Positions 29,611-31,257 of a DNA stretch of 31,257 nucleotides are shown here, in pieces. The DNA is from Nanobdellota archaeon. GTDB lineage: Archaea > Nanobdellota > Nanobdellia > Pacearchaeales > GW2011-AR1. Each line of letters begins with the position of its first letter. The first letter of the stretch is position 1. Made by a program: the position numbers and the translations under genes. The notes under the pieces are model-generated. The model ran no database searches and was not told the origin of the DNA. It saw nothing but the letters and a program-made list of their open reading frames with translations. Where the stretch lies: NCBI GenBank assembly GCA_018901625.1, contig JAHIEM010000033.1, forward strand, positions 1-31,257, read 5' to 3'.

Positions 29611-30231
29611 TTTATTGATGATTTCTACGAAAAACAGCTTTAACCAGCCGAGTTTTGGGATTCTGAATGCAGCTTTTCCGATTATTGCTGATTCTGGAAT
29701 CTGCTTTTCAATGTCTAGCTGGTCTTGGTTTGTCAGGAAGTTATCTCCTTTTGTAGAGTATATTAACTCATTATTTATTGTTTCTATTTTTACTACTCTA
29801 TGGATTATTGGGTATTGTTGATTTGCATTAAAGATTATTATGTCTCCTTCATGAGGTTTGCTCCACCCGTAGACAACTACTATATCTCCTTTTTCTAAAC
29901 CTGTTCTTAGTGGCCAGTATTCTGCTTGTGATTTTTGTATATTATGAGATTCGTACCATTCAAAACTTGATTGCCACCACTCATTAAATGCAGAGTGAGT
30001 TGAGAATGTATTTCCGAAAAACGAGCCTGGATGAGACATACTCCCAGATTCTACTACAACTAGGGGGAGTTTAGTTGCTAGAATTACTGAAATTAGTGGG
30101 AAGAAAATGAACTTTACTATTATGAATGCAAAGATTAGTGCAACAACCCAGCTTAGGAGAGAGTCTGAGTGCCAGAGCCAGTCCCATGATTTTTTAATTT
30201 CTTCTTTAATATTCTTCACTTCTTTTTCCAT
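29602..30231 (-). CDS. Signal peptidase I (archaeal type)
   Basis: Cleaves Sec signal peptides at the membrane. One membrane helix (about 27-50) precedes the serine-protease domain. Box B has ESGSM with Ser64, then GDIVVV and GDIIIF. In IIHRVV, His144 replaces the general-base Lys of bacterial enzymes, as in archaeal and ER signal peptidases. Asp163 is in the box E motif TKGDN. An insert of about 40 residues (71-110) between Box B and the next strand is longer than usual and rich in aromatic residues. A hydrophilic N-terminus (about 1-20) faces the cytoplasm. The N-terminus and C-terminus are complete. Confidence 0.9.
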   Translation of the reverse strand: MEKEVKNIKEEIKKSWDWLWHSDSLLSWVVALIFAFIIVKFIFFPLISVILATKLPLVVVESGSMSHPGSFFGNTFSTHSAFNEWWQSSFEWYESHNIQKSQAEYWPLRTGLEKGDIVVVYGWSKPHEGDIIIFNANQQYPIIHRVVKIETINNELIYSTKGDNFLTNQDQLDIEKQIPESAIIGKAAFRIPKLGWLKLFFVEIINKLR

Positions 30232-30269
30232 TATTCACTTTGGGTTTTACTGCTTAAAAGCCTTTGGTT

Positions 30270-30527
30270 TTACTCAATTGTAAGCCTGCAGGTAAGCCCA
30301 AACATTGTTCTTCTAGTGATTCTTATTGGTGTTCTGCCTTTTTTCAAGCTAACTCCTTCTGAATCATATCCTTTAAATTCATATCCCTGTTTTTGTGCCA
30401 CTTCTGCTGCGATATCTCGCAAATCAACTACTCCAATATCTGCTATGATTCCATTTCTGTCTCGCCTATCTCTCTTTCGGGAGAGATTTCTTTCTAAATA
30501 GTCTCTTACTCTTTCTGTGTCTGCCAT
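30270..30527 (-). CDS. Hypothetical small basic protein (85 aa)
   Basis: Begins MADTERVRDYLERNLSRKRDRRDRNG, an Arg-rich helix, followed by IGVVDLRDIAAEVAQKQGY and a beta-like tail with RTPIRITRRTMFGLTCRL. Basic enough to bind nucleic acid, but no fold is recognised. The start at 30527 has an AT-rich TATA-like stretch (TTTAAAA on the minus strand, about 30550-30557) near -26. It is divergent from the hairpin-dense region at 30605. Confidence 0.55.
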   Translation of the reverse strand: MADTERVRDYLERNLSRKRDRRDRNGIIADIGVVDLRDIAAEVAQKQGYEFKGYDSEGVSLKKGRTPIRITRRTMFGLTCRLTIE

Positions 30528-30604
30528 GATTTTAGTGTTTATTCTATGTTTTTAAATCTTGTGAACAGCAACCACTTTTTAGTAATACTCTATATTCAGA
30601 AAGA

Positions 30605-30612
30605 TTTAAATA
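30605..30612 (+). promoter_or_regulatory. TATA box before the hairpin-dense region
   Basis: TTTAAATA is centred at 30608.5, so a transcript would begin near 30634 and would contain the whole array of hairpins. It is the only clear box of this form upstream of the regulator at 30921. Confidence 0.4.
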
Positions 30613-30624
30613 GTATATCTTCTC

Positions 30625-30806
30625 GTGTATACACATAAGGTATACACCTATACCGGTATTAAGAATTTCTTAATACCTCCTTTCCTGGCTGTATCGCAAG
30701 ATACAGCCTTATAATAACAAAAATAAAAAATAAAATCACAAACTTTCACAATATAACAGAAAGTTTCTGATATTGGAGACAGGAAGTCCCCAATCTTTTT
30801 TATTTT
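30625..30806 (+). ncRNA. Candidate structured RNA or leader with serial hairpins
   Basis: No gene is evident on either strand. The strand contains, in order: GTGTATAC/GTATACAC (30625-30632/30640-30647); the competing GGTATA/TATACC (30639-30644/30649-30654); GGTATTAAGAA/TTCTTAATACC (30655-30665/30667-30677); GGCTGTATC-GCAA-GATACAGCC (30687-30708), a 9-bp stem with a GNRA tetraloop; AAACTTTC/GAAAGTTT (30740-30747/30759-30766); and ATTGGAGAC/GTCCCCAAT (30772-30780/30786-30794, one mismatch) followed by TTTTTTATTTT. No family signature (SRP, RNase P, known riboswitch) was recognised. It could be a free RNA or a 5' leader of the regulator gene. Confidence 0.5.
30772..30806 (+). terminator. Hairpin plus T-tract inside the leader
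   Basis: A near-perfect stem, loop AGGAA, then CTTTTTTATTTT: a form like an intrinsic terminator. It could end a short RNA, or act as an attenuator ahead of the downstream regulator gene. Confidence 0.45.
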
Positions 30807-30826
30807 AAAAATAAAAAAAATAAAAA

Positions 30827-30910
30827 ATGGCAAAAATAAACTCGAGTTCAGAAATAAGAGGTATTTCTGAAATCCAGAAAATTCTTAATTTTCTGGCTCT
30901 TTCGTTTTAA
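30827..30910 (+). CDS. Possible 27-residue peptide in the leader
   Basis: ATG at 30827 to TAA at 30908-30910, ending 10 bases before the regulator start. It begins MAKINSSSEIRGI and is not notably hydrophobic. It encloses two perfect hairpins: TTCAGAAATA/TATTTCTGAA (30847-30856/30862-30871) and CCAGAAAATT/AATTTTCTGG (30874-30883/30887-30896). A TTTTAAAA at 30803-30810 is only about 20 bases upstream. Either a real leader peptide or an accident of a structured region. Confidence 0.3.
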   Translation: MAKINSSSEIRGISEIQKILNFLALSF

Positions 30911-30920
30911 CAAACTCAAG

Positions 30921-31257
30921 ATGGCAGATATATTTGATAATACAATATTATGCAGTAAGTGCAATGTTCAGATGAAACTTATTGAGATTGGGAGAAACGG
31001 ATTTATTCTCAGGGCTGTGCAGTGTCCTAAATGCGGAGAGAGAATAGTTCACCCTAAAGATGAGCAGGAATATCATAATTTCCAGCATCTTAGAAATAAG
31101 GAGTTCAGAGTTAAAATGAGAATAGTTGGAAATAGTTATGCTGTTTCAATTCCAAAAGAGATAGTTTCTTTTATGCATGAACAGGAGAATATGATGAATG
31201 ATTTTGTCAGAGTTGCTTTTGATAATGCAAAAAAATTAAGCCTAATGTTTGGGGAGG
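30921..31257 (+). CDS. Zinc-ribbon plus AbrB-like regulator, 3' end outside window
   Basis: The frame is open from the ATG at 30921 to the window end (112 codons). Two CxxC pairs (CSKC and CPKC, C11/C14 and C35/C38) form a zinc ribbon, followed by FRVKMRIVGNSYAVSIPKEIV, the strand-loop-strand of an AbrB/SpoVT DNA-binding domain. AbrB-like proteins bind DNA as dimers through palindromic sites. No TATA box lies at the usual -25 and no Shine-Dalgarno is present, so it is probably read from the long structured leader that starts near 30634. Confidence 0.7.
   Translation, partial: MADIFDNTILCSKCNVQMKLIEIGRNGFILRAVQCPKCGERIVHPKDEQEYHNFQHLRNKEFRVKMRIVGNSYAVSIPKEIVSFMHEQENMMNDFVRVAFDNAKKLSLMFGE

Noticed and set aside
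30625..30806. Match to SRP RNA, RNase P RNA or a known riboswitch
   Set aside because: The AGGAA loop at 30781-30785 and the GCAA tetraloop recall such RNAs, but the flanking conserved bases do not match any that I can recall.
30648..30833. 61-codon minus-strand frame in the structured region
   Set aside because: Low-complexity Phe/Ile/Lys translation produced by A/T-rich hairpin DNA. No promoter at -25 and no codon bias.
1..31257. CRISPR array, transposase, integrase or attachment site
   Set aside because: No regular repeat-spacer series, no DDE or recombinase motif and no duplicated tRNA end was seen.

Overview
The window is an AT-rich stretch of an archaeal chromosome, most likely from a DPANN lineage of the Woesearchaeota/Pacearchaeota type. 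Archaeal marks are an aRF1 release factor with NIKS and GGQ motifs, RNA polymerase subunit L, transcription factor S, an MBF1-like factor, RadB, an archaeal signal peptidase with Ser/His catalysis, and TATA boxes centred about 25 bases before the start codon of many genes, which implies mostly leaderless mRNAs. A bacterial-type seryl-tRNA synthetase, ScpB, compact gene packing and many small orphan proteins fit DPANN. No rRNA, CRISPR array or transposase was seen.

Layout. 1-762: the tail of an unknown gene, a 5'-truncated RelE-like toxin remnant and a small orphan. 801-6395: information-processing genes (aRF1, ScpB, MBF1-like, RpoL) mixed with a processive family 2 glycosyltransferase and a membrane-anchored protein with a thioredoxin-like tail. 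6398-10502: a lipid-linked sugar and membrane cluster with two UbiA-family prenyltransferases, a PAP2 phosphatase between them, a GT2, a DedA protein and a sphingomyelin-synthase-like PAP2 protein. A polyprenol/dolichol kinase-like gene at 23822 may serve the same pathway. 10649-12514: AMMECR1 and small orphans, including a two-gene membrane pair whose first member is only 32 residues. 12591-17857: RadB and a near-complete late pyrimidine pathway (pyrF, pyrE, pyrC and a pyrD-pyrK fusion). 17931-21145: topoisomerase IA and a TrmB-like regulator. 21251-22932: a leaderless mini-ORF with an internal Shine-Dalgarno sequence, a CYTH-like protein and a P-loop kinase-like protein. 23060-30527: a phosphoesterase, the lipid kinase, a serS-small membrane protein-metallopeptidase run, small regulators, tRNA-Lys(CTT), TFS, signal peptidase and several orphans. 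30605-31257: an unusually structured intergenic region with at least seven perfect or near-perfect hairpins, before a truncated zinc-ribbon/AbrB-type regulator.

Most notable points: (i) the hairpin-dense leader at 30605-30920, with a terminator-like element in its middle; (ii) a perfectly palindromic TATA box at 7189-7198, exactly equidistant from two divergent prenyl-lipid genes; (iii) a UbiA-PAP2-UbiA module resembling the prenyl-phosphate phosphoribosyl synthase/phosphatase pair of actinobacteria; (iv) a CYTH plus P-loop kinase pair behind a mini-ORF leader. All functional calls rest on motif reading by eye. No database search was possible.
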